NCBI RefSeq assembly: GCF_003014555.1
Contig: NZ_PYGE01000022.1
Location: 1-64,000 of the forward strand
Source of the DNA: Haloactinopolyspora alba
Lineage (GTDB): Bacteria > Actinomycetota > Actinomycetes > Jiangellales > Jiangellaceae
DNA: 64,000 nt
Reading direction: 5' to 3'
The notes beneath the pieces are model-generated. The model was not told the origin of the DNA, did no database searches, and worked only from the letters and a program-made list of their open reading frames with translations. Position numbers and translations under genes: made by a program. Below are positions 27,174-37,054 of this stretch, piece after piece (the first letter of the stretch is position 1; each line of letters opens with the position of its first letter).

Positions 27174-29030
27174 ATGCTGCACTGGTCCGGCTCGATGTCC
27201 CGTCGCCGTGTGCTCACGGCTTCCCTGACGGCCGCATGCGCCGCCGTCCCGATCGCCGCTCCGGCGGCCGCCACCCGCCGGTCGCCCGCGGTCCCGGGCG
27301 GCAAGGACGCCTACGTCCGGTCCGTGCTCGAGCGGATGACTCTCGAACAGAAGGTCGGGCAGCTGTTCGTCACGCACGTGTACGGCGGCCACCCCACCGA
27401 CGTGTCCGCCGAGCACGCCGCGAAGAACCGGGCTGCGTACGGCGTCGCCACCCCCGCCGAGGTGGTCGAGAAGTACCGGCTCGGCGGCGTCATCTACTTC
27501 TCCTGGTCGGGCAACGTCGACGACCCCACGCAGGTCGCGAAGCTGTCGAACGGGCTGCAGACCACCGCCGCCGACGCCGGCGCTCCCCCGCTGCTGATCG
27601 CGGCCGACCAGGAGACCGGCATCGTCGCTCGGATGCCGGCCCCGGCCACCGAGTTCCCCGGCGCCCAGGCGCTGGCCGCCGGCGGCAGCACCCGCGACGC
27701 CCGGCGCGCCGCCATGATCACCGCGCGCGAACTCCGGGCGGTCGGCATCTCGCAGAACTTCGCTCCGGTCGCCGACGTGAACGTCAACCCGGAGAACCCC
27801 GTCATCGGCGTGCGCAGCTTCAGCTCCGATCCCGGCATGGCCGCGCGGTACGTCCACGCCCAGGTCACCGGCTACCAGCGTGGCAGCGGCGTCGCGTCGG
27901 CCGCCAAACACTTCCCGGGGCACGGCGACACGACCGAGGACAGCCACGTCGATCTGCCGCGCATCGACCACACCCGCGCGCAGTGGGAGAAGCTCGACCG
28001 GCCGCCGTTCCAGGCCGCGATCGCCGCGGACGTGGACGTCATCATGACCGCGCACATCGTCGTCCCCAGCCTGGACCCGTCGGAAGACCCGGCCACGCTG
28101 TCCCGGCCCATCATCACCGGGCTGCTGCGTGAGGAGATGGGCTACGACGGCGTGATCGTCACCGACGCTCTGAACATGGACGCCATCGTCGAGAACTGGG
28201 GCTCCGACCAGGCCGGTGTCCTGGCCCTGAAAGCCGGCGTCGATCAGCTGCTGGTGCCCGAGGACGGGCACATGGACACCATGGTCGGTTCCGTCCTCGA
28301 CGCGGTGCGCAGCGGCGAGATCGACGAGGCCCGCCTCGACCGCAGCGTCACCCGGCTCCTCGAGCTGAAGTGGCGCCGCGGCATCGTCGCCGACGCGCAG
28401 GTCGAGATCCCCGCGGTCAGTCGGCGGGTCGGGAACCGCGCCCACGTGGCGGCAGCGCAGCGCATCACCGACCCGACCATCACGGCGCTGCGCAACGACG
28501 GGCCGGACGGCGCGCCCGTACTGCCGGTCGGCGCCTCCGGCGGATCGGTCCAGCTCGCGTCCGCCAGCTGGTCGGCGGGGCATGCCCTCGCCGACTCGCT
28601 AAGACGCCGCGGCATGCGGGTCGACCTGCTGGTCACCGGGACGCGGCCGAGCGACACCGAGATCGCCGACACGGTCGGCGCCGCTGCCGGGCACGACCTC
28701 ACCGTCGTGGTCACGTCCCGGGCGTGGGACACCGAACGCACCGACCCGCAGGGACGGCAGCGCCGGCTCGTCGCCGAGGTCACCGGCACCGGCAACCCGG
28801 TCGCCGCCGTTGCCGCCCGGGACGCGTACGACGTCGCCTACCTGCCGGAGCAGGCGGCGTTCCTTGCCGCCTACTCGACCACGACCGTCTCGATGGAGAG
28901 CGTCGCGAAGGTGATCACCGGCGAGACCGCTCCCGCCGGTCACCTGCCGGTGGACGTGCCGGCCGCCGACGGCTCACCGCTGTACCCGATCGGCACCGGC
29001 CTGACCTGGCCGGTCGCCACCCAGTCCTGA
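27174..29030 (+). CDS. Secreted GH3 beta-N-acetylglucosaminidase (NagZ-like)
   Basis: A 618-residue glycosidase expected to release GlcNAc from muropeptides. A twin-arginine-like signal (SRRRVLTASLTAACAAVPIA) directs export. The GH3 barrel carries the NagZ loop KHFPGHGDTTEDSH (the Asp-His acid/base dyad) and the nucleophile D331 in VIVTDALNMDAI. A second alpha/beta domain follows, as in the two-domain B. subtilis NagZ (YbbD). The ATG at 27174 has GGGAGG six bases upstream. It opens an operon with NamZ-like and AmiE/beta-lactamase-like genes, the same enzyme set used in Bacillus for muropeptide rescue. Confidence 0.88.
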   Translation: MLHWSGSMSRRRVLTASLTAACAAVPIAAPAAATRRSPAVPGGKDAYVRSVLERMTLEQKVGQLFVTHVYGGHPTDVSAEHAAKNRAAYGVATPAEVVEKYRLGGVIYFSWSGNVDDPTQVAKLSNGLQTTAADAGAPPLLIAADQETGIVARMPAPATEFPGAQALAAGGSTRDARRAAMITARELRAVGISQNFAPVADVNVNPENPVIGVRSFSSDPGMAARYVHAQVTGYQRGSGVASAAKHFPGHGDTTEDSHVDLPRIDHTRAQWEKLDRPPFQAAIAADVDVIMTAHIVVPSLDPSEDPATLSRPIITGLLREEMGYDGVIVTDALNMDAIVENWGSDQAGVLALKAGVDQLLVPEDGHMDTMVGSVLDAVRSGEIDEARLDRSVTRLLELKWRRGIVADAQVEIPAVSRRVGNRAHVAAAQRITDPTITALRNDGPDGAPVLPVGASGGSVQLASASWSAGHALADSLRRRGMRVDLLVTGTRPSDTEIADTVGAAAGHDLTVVVTSRAWDTERTDPQGRQRRLVAEVTGTGNPVAAVAARDAYDVAYLPEQAAFLAAYSTTTVSMESVAKVITGETAPAGHLPVDVPAADGSPLYPIGTGLTWPVATQS

Positions 29031-29055
29031 TCTGCCACCGCGCCGGGAGACTCAC

Positions 29056-30366
29056 ATGGACCGCCGTCAGTTCCTCACCACAACGGGTCTCGGCGTCGCC
29101 GCGGCCACCGCCACAGCCACGACCGCGGCGTCCGCCGCGACCGGCACCGACGACGCCCAGCCCGCCCGGGCCGCCGCCGGCCGCCGGGTGCGCACCGGAG
29201 CACAGCGCCTGGCCGACGACGGCTGGGCGACGCTGCGCGGGCACCGCGTCGGCGTCATCTCCAACCCGACGGGCATCCTCGACGACGCGTCGCACATCGT
29301 CGACAGCATGGTGGCCGCGGGTGACATCGACCTCGTGGCCGTGTTCGGGCCCGAGCACGGGTTCCGCGGCTCCGCGCAGGCCGGAGACTCCGAAGGGACC
29401 TTCACCGACCCGCGGACCGGCGTCACCGTCTACGACGCGTACGGAGCACAGGAAGCCGGCTTCATGCGGATGTTCGGCGACGCCGGGGTCGAGCTCGTCG
29501 TCTTCGACATCCAGGACGTCGGCGCACGGTTCTACACCTACATCTGGACCATGTGGTCGGCGATGCGCGCAGCGGCGCGGATGGGGCTGAAGTTCGTCGT
29601 GCTGGACCGGCCGAACCCGATCGGCGGCACCGCGTTCGGGCCGATGCTCAAGCCCGGGTACGAGTCCGGCATCGGGCAGCGCTACATCGTGCAGCAGCAC
29701 GGCATGACCGTCGGCGAGCTCGCCCGGCTGTTCAACGCCGAGTTCCTGCCCGAGGACGCCGGCGCCATGGTCGAGGACCTCGAGGTGGTGCCGGTGAAGG
29801 GGTGGCGCCCCAGCGAGGTGTACGCGGCGACCGGGCTCCCCTGGCCGCCGCCGAGCCCGAACATGCCGACCCCGGACACCGCGCTGGCCTACGTCGGCAC
29901 CTGTCTGTTCGAGGGCACGGCCGCCTCCGAGGGTCGCGGGACGACGCGTCCGTTCGAACTGATCGGCGCTCCCTACGGCACCTACCACTGGGCCGACGAT
30001 CTGAACGCCGCCGAGCTGCCCGGGGTCGACTTCCGCGAGGCGTACTACGTGCCGACGTTCAGCAAGTTCACCGGTGAGACCTGCGGCGGCGTCCAGGTGC
30101 ACGTCACCAATCCGGCGGTGTTCGACGCGATCCGCACCGGCGTGACGATGATCACCACGCTGAAGCGGCGCTACCCGGACGAGTTCGCCTGGCGCGGAGG
30201 CGGCACCAGCGACGGCTTCATCCACCTGCTGCACGGCTCCGACCGGCTACGGGTGATGGTCGACGCCGGCGCCTCGGCCGACGAGATCGTCGCGTCCTGG
30301 CAGGACGAGCTGGCGGACTTCGACCGGCTGCGCCAGCAGTACCTGATCTACCGGGGCCGTCGATGA
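29056..30366 (+). CDS. namZ: Secreted exo-beta-N-acetylmuramidase (NamZ-like, DUF1343/GH171)
   Basis: A 436-residue protein of the DUF1343 family, whose B. subtilis member NamZ (YbbC) cleaves terminal MurNAc from peptidoglycan fragments. The opening DRRQFLTTTGLGVAAAT is a twin-arginine signal. Family blocks are GVISNPTGI, FGPEHGFRG, VFDIQDVGARFYTYIWTM, VVLDRPNPIGG, PSPNMPT and FEGTAASEGRGTT. It starts 25 bases after the NagZ-like gene and its stop overlaps the next start (ATGA at 30363-30366). With NagZ it would dismantle glycan strands outside the cell from the ends. Confidence 0.9.
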   Translation: MDRRQFLTTTGLGVAAATATATTAASAATGTDDAQPARAAAGRRVRTGAQRLADDGWATLRGHRVGVISNPTGILDDASHIVDSMVAAGDIDLVAVFGPEHGFRGSAQAGDSEGTFTDPRTGVTVYDAYGAQEAGFMRMFGDAGVELVVFDIQDVGARFYTYIWTMWSAMRAAARMGLKFVVLDRPNPIGGTAFGPMLKPGYESGIGQRYIVQQHGMTVGELARLFNAEFLPEDAGAMVEDLEVVPVKGWRPSEVYAATGLPWPPPSPNMPTPDTALAYVGTCLFEGTAASEGRGTTRPFELIGAPYGTYHWADDLNAAELPGVDFREAYYVPTFSKFTGETCGGVQVHVTNPAVFDAIRTGVTMITTLKRRYPDEFAWRGGGTSDGFIHLLHGSDRLRVMVDAGASADEIVASWQDELADFDRLRQQYLIYRGRR

Positions 30367-32111
30367 GCGCCCGGGCCGCACGCACCGCCGCCGTCGCCGT
30401 GTGCGCCACCGCCCTGTCCGGCACGCTGCTGACCGCCACCGCCGGCGAGCATCCGGCCGCCCGGTTCGACCGCCCCGCCGACGGATTCATGGCGCCGGGC
30501 ACCGTCCTGCACGACGCCGCGCCGGGAGACGTCGGGCTCGACCCGGACCGCATCGACGCGCTGACGACCGACGCCGCCTCGTTCACCCGGCCCGCGCCCG
30601 GCGAGGAGCATCCGCTGTACGCCAGTTCCGTCGTGCTGGCCGCGCACGCAGGTGCGGTCGTGGCAGAGGACGCCGCGGGGTGGTCCTTGCGTTACGCCGA
30701 CGGCGAGGGCACGCCGCTGCCCGCGGACGAACGGATCCGTGCCAGCACCGACACGATCTACGACCTCGCTTCGGTGTCCAAGCTGTTCACCACCATCGTG
30801 GTGCTGCAGCAGGTCGAGGCGGGCCGGATCGAGCTGGACGCGCCGGTCGCCGACTACCTGCCCGCGTTCGCCGCGAACGGCAAGCAGGACATCACCGTCC
30901 GCCAGCTGCTGACGCACACCAGCGGGCTGGTCCCGTGGATCCCGTTGTGGAGTAACTGGGCGACTGTCCAGGAACGCATCGACGCCGTCATGAACACGAC
31001 CCCGCGGACCGAGCCGGGCACCGCCTACGACTACTCGGACCTGAACATGATCACCGCCGGGCTGGTCGCCGAGGAGGTCACCGGGCGGGGCCTGGACGAG
31101 CTCGTCCGCGACGGCATCACCGAGCCCCTGGGCATGGTCGACACCGGGTACAACCCGTCACCGGACGAGCTGTCTCGTATCGCCGCGACCGAGTACCAGG
31201 CGAGCCCTGACCGCGGCATGGTGCACGGGGAGGTCCACGACGAGAACGCGTGGTCGCTGGGCGGCGTGGCCGGCCACGCCGGCGTCTTCGGAACCGCCCG
31301 CGACCTGGCGCGGCTGGCGCAGGCGATCCTGAACGGCGGTGTCTACGACGGCGCCCGCATCCTCGAGAAGGCCACCGTCGAGACGATGCTGACCAACGAG
31401 AACACCGAGTTCCCCGGCGACGCGCACGGCCTCGGCTTCGAACTGGACCAGCGCTGGTACATGGACGCTCTGACGGCGCCTTCCACGGCAGGTCACACCG
31501 GTTACACCGGTACGAGCATGGTCATCGATCCGCAGTCGCGCTCGTTCGTCATCCTGCTGACCAACCGGGTGCATCCGTCGCGGAACTGGGGCTCGGTGAA
31601 CCCGGCGCGGCGCGCCGTCGCGCACCACCTCGCCTACTCGATGGCCGTGCCTCCGGCGTCGGGCTCGACGGCGTGGGCCGCGCACGACACGGGTTCGACG
31701 ACGTCCACGCTGGATCTGCCGGTGCAGCTGCGCGACGACTCCACGCTCACGTTCGACCTGTTCGCCGACACCGAGAGCACCGACCCGTTCCGGTTGGAGA
31801 TCTCCACCGACGGCGGCGCGACGTGGGATCCCGTACCGTTCACCGCCCGGCGTGGCGGCTCGTCGATCACGGCCGGCGACGGCGTCGTCAGCGGCTACCA
31901 CGACCGGCGTTGGTGGCGCGCCCGCGCCGACCTGCCCGACGTGACCGGGTCGGCGACGCTGCGCTGGCGTTACGGCACCGATCCGCTGTACACGGGCCGT
32001 GGTGTCGTCGTCGACGGGGTACGCGTGCACACCCGCGGGCTGCCCACCTTCCACGGCGAGCAGCACCCGGAACGGTTCGACGCCAAGGGCTGGACCCTCA
32101 CCTCTCGCTGA
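30363..32111 (+). CDS. Secreted serine hydrolase (class C beta-lactamase/AmiE-like)
   Basis: A 582-residue exported penicillin-recognising-fold enzyme. A short signal (AVAVCATALSGTLLTATAG) precedes the catalytic domain: S137-x-x-K140 in LASVSKL, the Tyr motif as YDYSDLN, and HTG in GHTGYTG. After about residue 430 a beta-sandwich domain follows (STDGGATWDPVPF...), probably a surface- or substrate-binding module. In B. subtilis the matching gene of the nagZ-namZ cluster, amiE (ybbE), removes the peptide from MurNAc; that role is likely here by context, though a beta-lactamase or esterase cannot be excluded. Translation is coupled to namZ. Confidence 0.82.
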   Translation: MSARAARTAAVAVCATALSGTLLTATAGEHPAARFDRPADGFMAPGTVLHDAAPGDVGLDPDRIDALTTDAASFTRPAPGEEHPLYASSVVLAAHAGAVVAEDAAGWSLRYADGEGTPLPADERIRASTDTIYDLASVSKLFTTIVVLQQVEAGRIELDAPVADYLPAFAANGKQDITVRQLLTHTSGLVPWIPLWSNWATVQERIDAVMNTTPRTEPGTAYDYSDLNMITAGLVAEEVTGRGLDELVRDGITEPLGMVDTGYNPSPDELSRIAATEYQASPDRGMVHGEVHDENAWSLGGVAGHAGVFGTARDLARLAQAILNGGVYDGARILEKATVETMLTNENTEFPGDAHGLGFELDQRWYMDALTAPSTAGHTGYTGTSMVIDPQSRSFVILLTNRVHPSRNWGSVNPARRAVAHHLAYSMAVPPASGSTAWAAHDTGSTTSTLDLPVQLRDDSTLTFDLFADTESTDPFRLEISTDGGATWDPVPFTARRGGSSITAGDGVVSGYHDRRWWRARADLPDVTGSATLRWRYGTDPLYTGRGVVVDGVRVHTRGLPTFHGEQHPERFDAKGWTLTSR

Positions 32112-32172
32112 CGTCCGGGCCGACGCCACGATGTGATGTGCCGGATCACCGGGTAGACGGCGCTCCGGCGGT

Positions 32173-32222
32173 GATGGGGGTGTGGTTACTGGTGCCAGAA
32201 CCCCAGCAACCACACCCCCATC
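32173..32222. repeat. Palindromic repeat family B, copy 1 (likely also a terminator)
   Basis: A perfect 15-base stem, GATGGGGGTGTGGTT with AACCACACCCCCATC, around a 20-base loop; 50 bases in all. It lies between convergent genes and matches the 50-base element at 43563. Confidence 0.8.
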
Positions 32223-32244
32223 GAACGTGCGGGCCGTCCTTCAG

Positions 32245-33024
32245 TCAGATCAGGTCGACGAGATCGGCGACCGAGCCCACCACGTGGTTGGGCTGGAACG
32301 GGTACCCGGCGATCTCTTCGCGCTTGGTCGAGCCGCTGAGCACCAGCCACGTCGACAGCCCCGCCTCGATCCCGGCGACGATGTCGGTGTCCATCCGGTC
32401 GCCCACCATGGCGGTCGTCTCGGAGTGCGCCTCGATGCGGTTCAGCGCGCTGCGGAACATCATCGGGTTCGGCTTGCCGACGTAGTAGGGGTCGCGGCGG
32501 GTGGCGCGGGTGATCAGTGAGGCCACCGCGCCCGTCGCCGGCAGCGGCCCCTCGGCGGACGGCCCGGTGGCGTCCGGGTTCGTCGCGATGAACCGCGCAC
32601 CCCGCCCGATCAGCCGGATCGCCTTCGTGATCGCCTCGAACGAATAGGTGCGTGTCTCGCCGAGCACGACGTAGTCGGGGTTGCTGTCGGTCAGCACGTA
32701 GCCGACCTCGTGCAGGGCCGTGGTCAGTCCCGCCTCACCGATGACGTACGCGCTGCCCTCGGGGTTCTGGTCGTTCAGGAACTGCGCAGTCGCCAGCGCC
32801 GACGTCCAGATGGCGCTTTCCGGCAGCTCGATGCCGGACGAGTGCGCCAGCCGCGCCTGCAGGTCGCGTGGAGTGTAGATCGAGTTGTTCGTCAGGACGA
32901 GGAATCGTCGCTCCCGGTCGACCAGCCGCTGCAGGAACTCGGCGGCGCCGGGAATGGCCTGCTGTTCGTGGACCAGCACGCCGTCCATGTCGGTCAGCCA
33001 GCATTCGATCTCGCGGTCGCTCAC
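32245..33024 (-). CDS. HAD-IIA family phosphatase (NagD/PNPase-like)
   Basis: A 259-residue HAD hydrolase of subclass IIA, with the large cap inserted between motifs II and III. Motif I is WLTDMDGVLVHEQ, motif II is LVLTNNSIYTPRDL, motif III is the Lys in YVGKPNPMMF, and motif IV is MVGDRMDTDIVAG. Family members dephosphorylate nucleotides, p-nitrophenyl phosphate or glycerol phosphates; the substrate is not predictable. The GTG at 33024 leaves a normal N-terminus ending just before the first motif; a longer upstream frame lacks support. Confidence 0.88.
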   Translation of the reverse strand: MSDREIECWLTDMDGVLVHEQQAIPGAAEFLQRLVDRERRFLVLTNNSIYTPRDLQARLAHSSGIELPESAIWTSALATAQFLNDQNPEGSAYVIGEAGLTTALHEVGYVLTDSNPDYVVLGETRTYSFEAITKAIRLIGRGARFIATNPDATGPSAEGPLPATGAVASLITRATRRDPYYVGKPNPMMFRSALNRIEAHSETTAMVGDRMDTDIVAGIEAGLSTWLVLSGSTKREEIAGYPFQPNHVVGSVADLVDLI

Positions 33025-33178
33025 GCCACCCACTGTAGAGGGTCGGACGGGCACGCACGCCGCGGTGACGGACATACCTGGGCACACCGGTCAGTTGATC
33101 CGAAACGGCGGACAGCTGTAAGCCGCGTCGGATACCGTCGCTCCGGTTTGCCCAACACTTCAGCTCAGGAGCTCAGAA

Positions 33179-33598
33179 ATGAACCGTGTCACAACCGCCG
33201 CCTCGGTGCTCACAGTGAGCGCGATCACTTTCGCGCTGACCGCCTGTGGCAACGGCAGCGGGTCGCAATACTGTGACCAGCTCGAGGGGGCGAACGCGCA
33301 GTTCTCCGCCGGCGGTGCCATGGCCGATCAGGCGGCGATCGCGGACGCGGCGGACACGTTCCAGCGCATCGCGGACTCCGCGCCGGAAGAGGTGAAACAG
33401 GACTGGCACGCCTTCGCCGACGCGTTCACGACGCTGGCCGGGCTCGAGGTCGACCCGACCGACCCGGAGGCGATGAGCGACCCGCAGGTCGCCGACCAGC
33501 TCCAAGGGCTGCAGGCCGACATGACCCAGACGCAGGACATCGAGACGCACGCGCAGGAGGAGTGCGACCTCGATCTCAGCGCGGGCACGCAGAACTGA
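33179..33598 (+). CDS. Small lipoprotein, tandem paralogue 1
   Basis: A 139-residue lipoprotein: the lipobox FALTAC-G gives a lipidated Cys after about 22 residues. The mature part is helical and acidic, with YCDQL near its start, DSAPEEVKQDW in the middle, DPEAMSDPQVADQLQGL, and a terminal ECDLDL; the two internal cysteines may pair. It is not a family I know. A paralogue (33700) follows after 100 bases with the same cysteines and the same PEEVK..W and DPEAM.DP blocks. The ATG has AGGAG eight bases upstream. Confidence 0.82.
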   Translation: MNRVTTAASVLTVSAITFALTACGNGSGSQYCDQLEGANAQFSAGGAMADQAAIADAADTFQRIADSAPEEVKQDWHAFADAFTTLAGLEVDPTDPEAMSDPQVADQLQGLQADMTQTQDIETHAQEECDLDLSAGTQN

Positions 33599-33699
33599 CG
33601 CCGTCCGTTCCCACGGTCCGAAACGGACATATGCAGGCCGAATCCATCGTGTATGGTCTCCCAGGCTTGACCGAATAACCATTTTCAGGAGATCAAGAA

Positions 33700-34164
33700 A
33701 TGACCCGAATCACCCAGACCGCCTTCTCGCTGCTCGGAGCCAGCGCCCTGGCGATCTCGCTCACCGCCTGCGGTGACAGCGAGGGCGGCGGCGAGACCAC
33801 CGCCGGCAGCGATGGCGGCGGCTACTGCGACGAGCTCAAGAGCGTCAACGAGGAGTTCGCCAACGCCGGCAGCGCCATGACCAACCCCGACCAGCTCTCG
33901 GGCATGGTCGACTCGTTCCAGGGCATCGCCGATGTCGCTCCCGAGGAGGTCAAGGCCGACTGGGAGGCCCTCGTGGGCGGGCTCGAGACACTGTCCGAGA
34001 TCGACATGTCGGACCCGGAGGCCATGCAGGACCCGAAGGTCAAGGAGAAGCTGCAGGGTCTCGGTGACCTCCAGACGAACTCCGACAACATCTCGACGCA
34101 CGCGAAGGACGAGTGCGACATCGACCTCGGCGGCAGCGGCGCCACCGCCACCCCGGGGAGCTGA
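33700..34164 (+). CDS. Small lipoprotein, tandem paralogue 2
   Basis: A 154-residue lipoprotein with lipobox SLTAC-G, a Gly/Ser/Thr linker and the same helical body as the preceding gene: YCDELKSVNEEF, DVAPEEVKADWEAL, DPEAMQDPKVKEKLQGL and KDECDIDLGG. The longer Gly-rich linker and extended C-terminus are the main differences, so the pair arose by tandem duplication. It ends at a strong terminator. AGGAGATCAAGAA precedes the ATG. Function unknown; anchoring in the outer leaflet of the membrane is expected from the lipobox. Confidence 0.82.
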   Translation: MTRITQTAFSLLGASALAISLTACGDSEGGGETTAGSDGGGYCDELKSVNEEFANAGSAMTNPDQLSGMVDSFQGIADVAPEEVKADWEALVGGLETLSEIDMSDPEAMQDPKVKEKLQGLGDLQTNSDNISTHAKDECDIDLGGSGATATPGS

Positions 34165-34179
34165 CCCGACGCACCACAC

Positions 34180-34223
34180 GACGACGGCCCCGTCATCCGC
34201 AGGTGGATGACGGGGCCGTCGTC
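34180..34223. terminator. 19-base-pair hairpin terminator between convergent genes
   Basis: GACGACGGCCCCGTCATCC and its exact complement (34205-34223) surround a six-base loop. It is the strongest simple stem in the window, serving the lipoprotein genes and clpC. Confidence 0.88.
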
Positions 34224-34238
34224 GGTTCGGAACCGGTG

Positions 34239-36779
34239 TTACGAGCCGGACTCGCTCTCGCCCGACGAGGCCGTGCCGCCCGCGGCGCCCGCTCCGACCG
34301 GAGCGACGTCCGGCAGCTCGGACTTCGGGTTACCGGTGAAGGTGAAGCGGGCTTCCGCTCCCTCACCCTCGACGTCGACCACGACGATCTCGCCGGCCTT
34401 GAGCTCGCCGAAGAGAATCTTCTCCGACATCGTGTCCTCGACCTCGCGCTGGATGGTCCGCCGCAGCGGCCGCGCGCCCATGACCGGGTCGAACCCGTGC
34501 TTGGCGAGCAGCTCCTTGGCGGCCTGGGTCAGCTCGAGACCCATGTCCTTGTCACGCAGCCGCTCGTCCAGCTCGAGTGTCCGCAGGTCGACGATGCGCA
34601 GCACCTCTTCCTCGGTCAGCTGGTGGAACACCACGATGTCGTCGACACGGTTGAGGAACTCCGGCCGGAAGTGCTGCTTGAGCTCCTCGGTGACCTTCGA
34701 CTTCATCCGCTCGTAGCTCGCGGAGTCGTCGTCGGCGGCCGAGAACCCGAGGTTGACGCCCTTGGCGATGTCGCGCGTCCCCAGGTTCGTGGTCATGATG
34801 ATCACGGTGTTCTTGAAGTCGACCACACGCCCCTGGGCGTCGGTGAGCCGGCCGTCCTCGAGCACCTGCAACAGCGAGTTGAAGATGTCCGGGTGGGCCT
34901 TCTCGACCTCGTCGAACAGCACCACGGAGAACGGACGCCGGCGCACCTTCTCGGTGAGCTGGCCGCCCTCCTCGTAGCCGACGTAGCCCGGAGGTGAACC
35001 GAACAGCCGCGAGACGGTGTGCTTCTCCGAGAACTCGCTCATGTCCAGCTGGATCAGCGCCTCCTCGTCACCGAAGAGGAACTCCGCCAGCGTCTTGGAC
35101 AGCTCGGTCTTACCGACACCGGACGGACCGGCGAAGATGAACGAGCCACCGGGACGCTTCGGGTCCTTCAGCCCGGCGCGAGTACGGCGGATCGACTTGG
35201 ACAGACCCTGGATGGCGTCTTCCTGGCCGATGATCCGCTTGTGCAGCTCCTCCTCCATGTGCAGCAGCCGGGAGGTCTCCTCCTCGGACAGCTTGAACAC
35301 GGGGATGCCGGTCGAGAACGCCAGGACCTCGGCGATCAGCTCCTCGTCGACCTCGGCGACGACGTCGAGGTCGCCGGCCTTCCACTGCTTCTCCCGCTCC
35401 ATCTTCTGGGCGATGAGCTGCTTCTCCTTGTCGCGCAGCGACGCGGCCTTCTCGAAGTCCTGCGCGTCGATCGCGGACTCCTTGTCCTTGCGGACCTCGG
35501 CGATGCGGTCGTCGAACTCTCGCAGGTCCGGTGGCGCCGTCATGCGGCGGATCCGCAGTCGGGCACCGGCCTCGTCGATCAGGTCGATCGCCTTGTCCGG
35601 CAGGTACCGGTCGGAGATGTAGCGATCGGCCATCTGCGCGGCCGCGACGAGCGCCGCGTCGGTGACGGACACCCGGTGGTGCGCCTCGTAGCGGTCCCGC
35701 AGCCCCTTCAGGATCTCGATGGTGTGCGCGAGCGTCGGCTCGGACACCTGGATCGGCTGGAAGCGGCGCTCCAGGGCGGCGTCCTTCTCGACGTACTTGC
35801 GGTACTCGTCGAGTGTGGTGGCGCCGATGGTCTGCAGCTCGCCGCGGGCCAGCATCGGCTTGAGGATCGACGCGGCGTCGATGGCTCCCTCGGCGGCACC
35901 GGCCCCCACCAACGTGTGGATCTCGTCGATGAACAGGATGATGTCGCCGCGGGTGCGGATCTCCTTCAGCACCTTCTTGAGGCGTTCCTCGAAGTCACCG
36001 CGGTAGCGCGAACCGGCCACCAGCGCGCCCAGGTCGAGCGTGTAGACGTGCCGGTCCTTCAGCGTCTCGGGGACCTCGCCCTTGACGATCGCCTGCGCCA
36101 GCCCCTCGACCACTGCGGTCTTGCCGACGCCGGGCTCGCCGATGAGCACGGGGTTGTTCTTGGTGCGGCGGGACAGCACCTGCATGACCCGCTCGATCTG
36201 GTCCTCACGCCCGATGACCGGGTCGAGCTTGCCCTCGCGTGCGGCCTGGGTGAGGTTACGGCCGAACTGGTCGAGCACCAGCGAGCTGGACGGAGCCTCG
36301 CCCTGCGCGCCCGCGCCCGCCGTGGCGGCCTCCTTGCCTCCCTGGTACCCGGACAGCAGCTGGATGACCTGCTGACGGACTCGGTTGAGGTCGGCGCCGA
36401 GCTTGACCAGCACCTGGGCGGCCACGCCCTCGCCCTCGCGGATGAGCCCGAGCAGGATGTGCTCGGTACCGATGTAGTTGTGCCCCAGCTGCAGCGCCTC
36501 ACGCAGGCTCAGCTCGAGGACCTTCTTGGCCCGCGGCGTGAACGGGATGTGCCCGCTCGGCGCCTGCTGGCCCTGGCCGATGATCTCCTCGACCTGTTGA
36601 CGCACGGCCTCGAGCGAGATGCCGAGGCTTTCGAGCGCCTTCGCCGCCACACCCTCGCCCTCGTGGATGAGCCCGAGGAGGATGTGCTCGGTACCGATGT
36701 AGTTGTGGTTGAGCATCCGGGCCTCTTCTTGGGCCAGGACGACAACGCGCCTCGCGCGGTCGGTGAACCTCTCGAACAT
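34239..36779 (-). CDS. clpC: ATP-dependent Clp protease ATP-binding subunit ClpC
   Basis: An 846-residue Hsp100 unfoldase that feeds proteins to ClpP. Two Clp-N repeats (each with [13 protein letters not shown]), AAA-1 with GEPGVGKT and Walker [10 protein letters not shown], a middle region with the UVR segment ([24 protein letters not shown], shown here only as positions about 425-448), AAA-2 with GPSGVGKT and [11 protein letters not shown], and the ClpP-docking loop region near [10 protein letters not shown]. The Gly/Ser/Glu-rich tail is typical of actinobacteria. The ATG at 36779 has AAGGAG about nine bases upstream. It is a single-gene unit ending at the 34180 terminator. Confidence 0.96.
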   Translation of the reverse strand: MFERFTDRARRVVVLAQEEARMLNHNYIGTEHILLGLIHEGEGVAAKALESLGISLEAVRQQVEEIIGQGQQAPSGHIPFTPRAKKVLELSLREALQLGHNYIGTEHILLGLIREGEGVAAQVLVKLGADLNRVRQQVIQLLSGYQGGKEAATAGAGAQGEAPSSSLVLDQFGRNLTQAAREGKLDPVIGREDQIERVMQVLSRRTKNNPVLIGEPGVGKTAVVEGLAQAIVKGEVPETLKDRHVYTLDLGALVAGSRYRGDFEERLKKVLKEIRTRGDIILFIDEIHTLVGAGAAEGAIDAASILKPMLARGELQTIGATTLDEYRKYVEKDAALERRFQPIQVSEPTLAHTIEILKGLRDRYEAHHRVSVTDAALVAAAQMADRYISDRYLPDKAIDLIDEAGARLRIRRMTAPPDLREFDDRIAEVRKDKESAIDAQDFEKAASLRDKEKQLIAQKMEREKQWKAGDLDVVAEVDEELIAEVLAFSTGIPVFKLSEEETSRLLHMEEELHKRIIGQEDAIQGLSKSIRRTRAGLKDPKRPGGSFIFAGPSGVGKTELSKTLAEFLFGDEEALIQLDMSEFSEKHTVSRLFGSPPGYVGYEEGGQLTEKVRRRPFSVVLFDEVEKAHPDIFNSLLQVLEDGRLTDAQGRVVDFKNTVIIMTTNLGTRDIAKGVNLGFSAADDDSASYERMKSKVTEELKQHFRPEFLNRVDDIVVFHQLTEEEVLRIVDLRTLELDERLRDKDMGLELTQAAKELLAKHGFDPVMGARPLRRTIQREVEDTMSEKILFGELKAGEIVVVDVEGEGAEARFTFTGNPKSELPDVAPVGAGAAGGTASSGESESGS

Positions 36780-37054
36780 CTTCTGGCGCTCCTTGCCGAG
36801 CGGTCGGCTGTAGAGACCCGGGCCCCCACATCTGACCATTCGATGCTATCTCCGCCTGCCGTCGCGTTCTCGGCGTCGTGCCCGGGGAATGAGACGCCGG
36901 CGGATCTGTCGTACGTTACGTGCCGCAAGAACACCACGTCAGGTGCCCGATGTTCCACTCCAGGGGCCTGCACAGGCCCGAGTTCGCTGCGGGCGAAGAC
37001 CGCGGCGGGTGGCCGGTGATCACGCGGCGGCGCCGCTCCGTAGAGTTGACGCAG
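36780..37054. other. Divergent region between clpC and the beta-lactamase-like gene
   Basis: About 275 bases likely to contain both promoters. I could not identify a heat-shock or ClgR-type operator with confidence. Confidence 0.35.

Noticed and set aside
35019-37019. A 666-codon + strand frame
   Set aside because: It is antisense to clpC, which is unmistakable.
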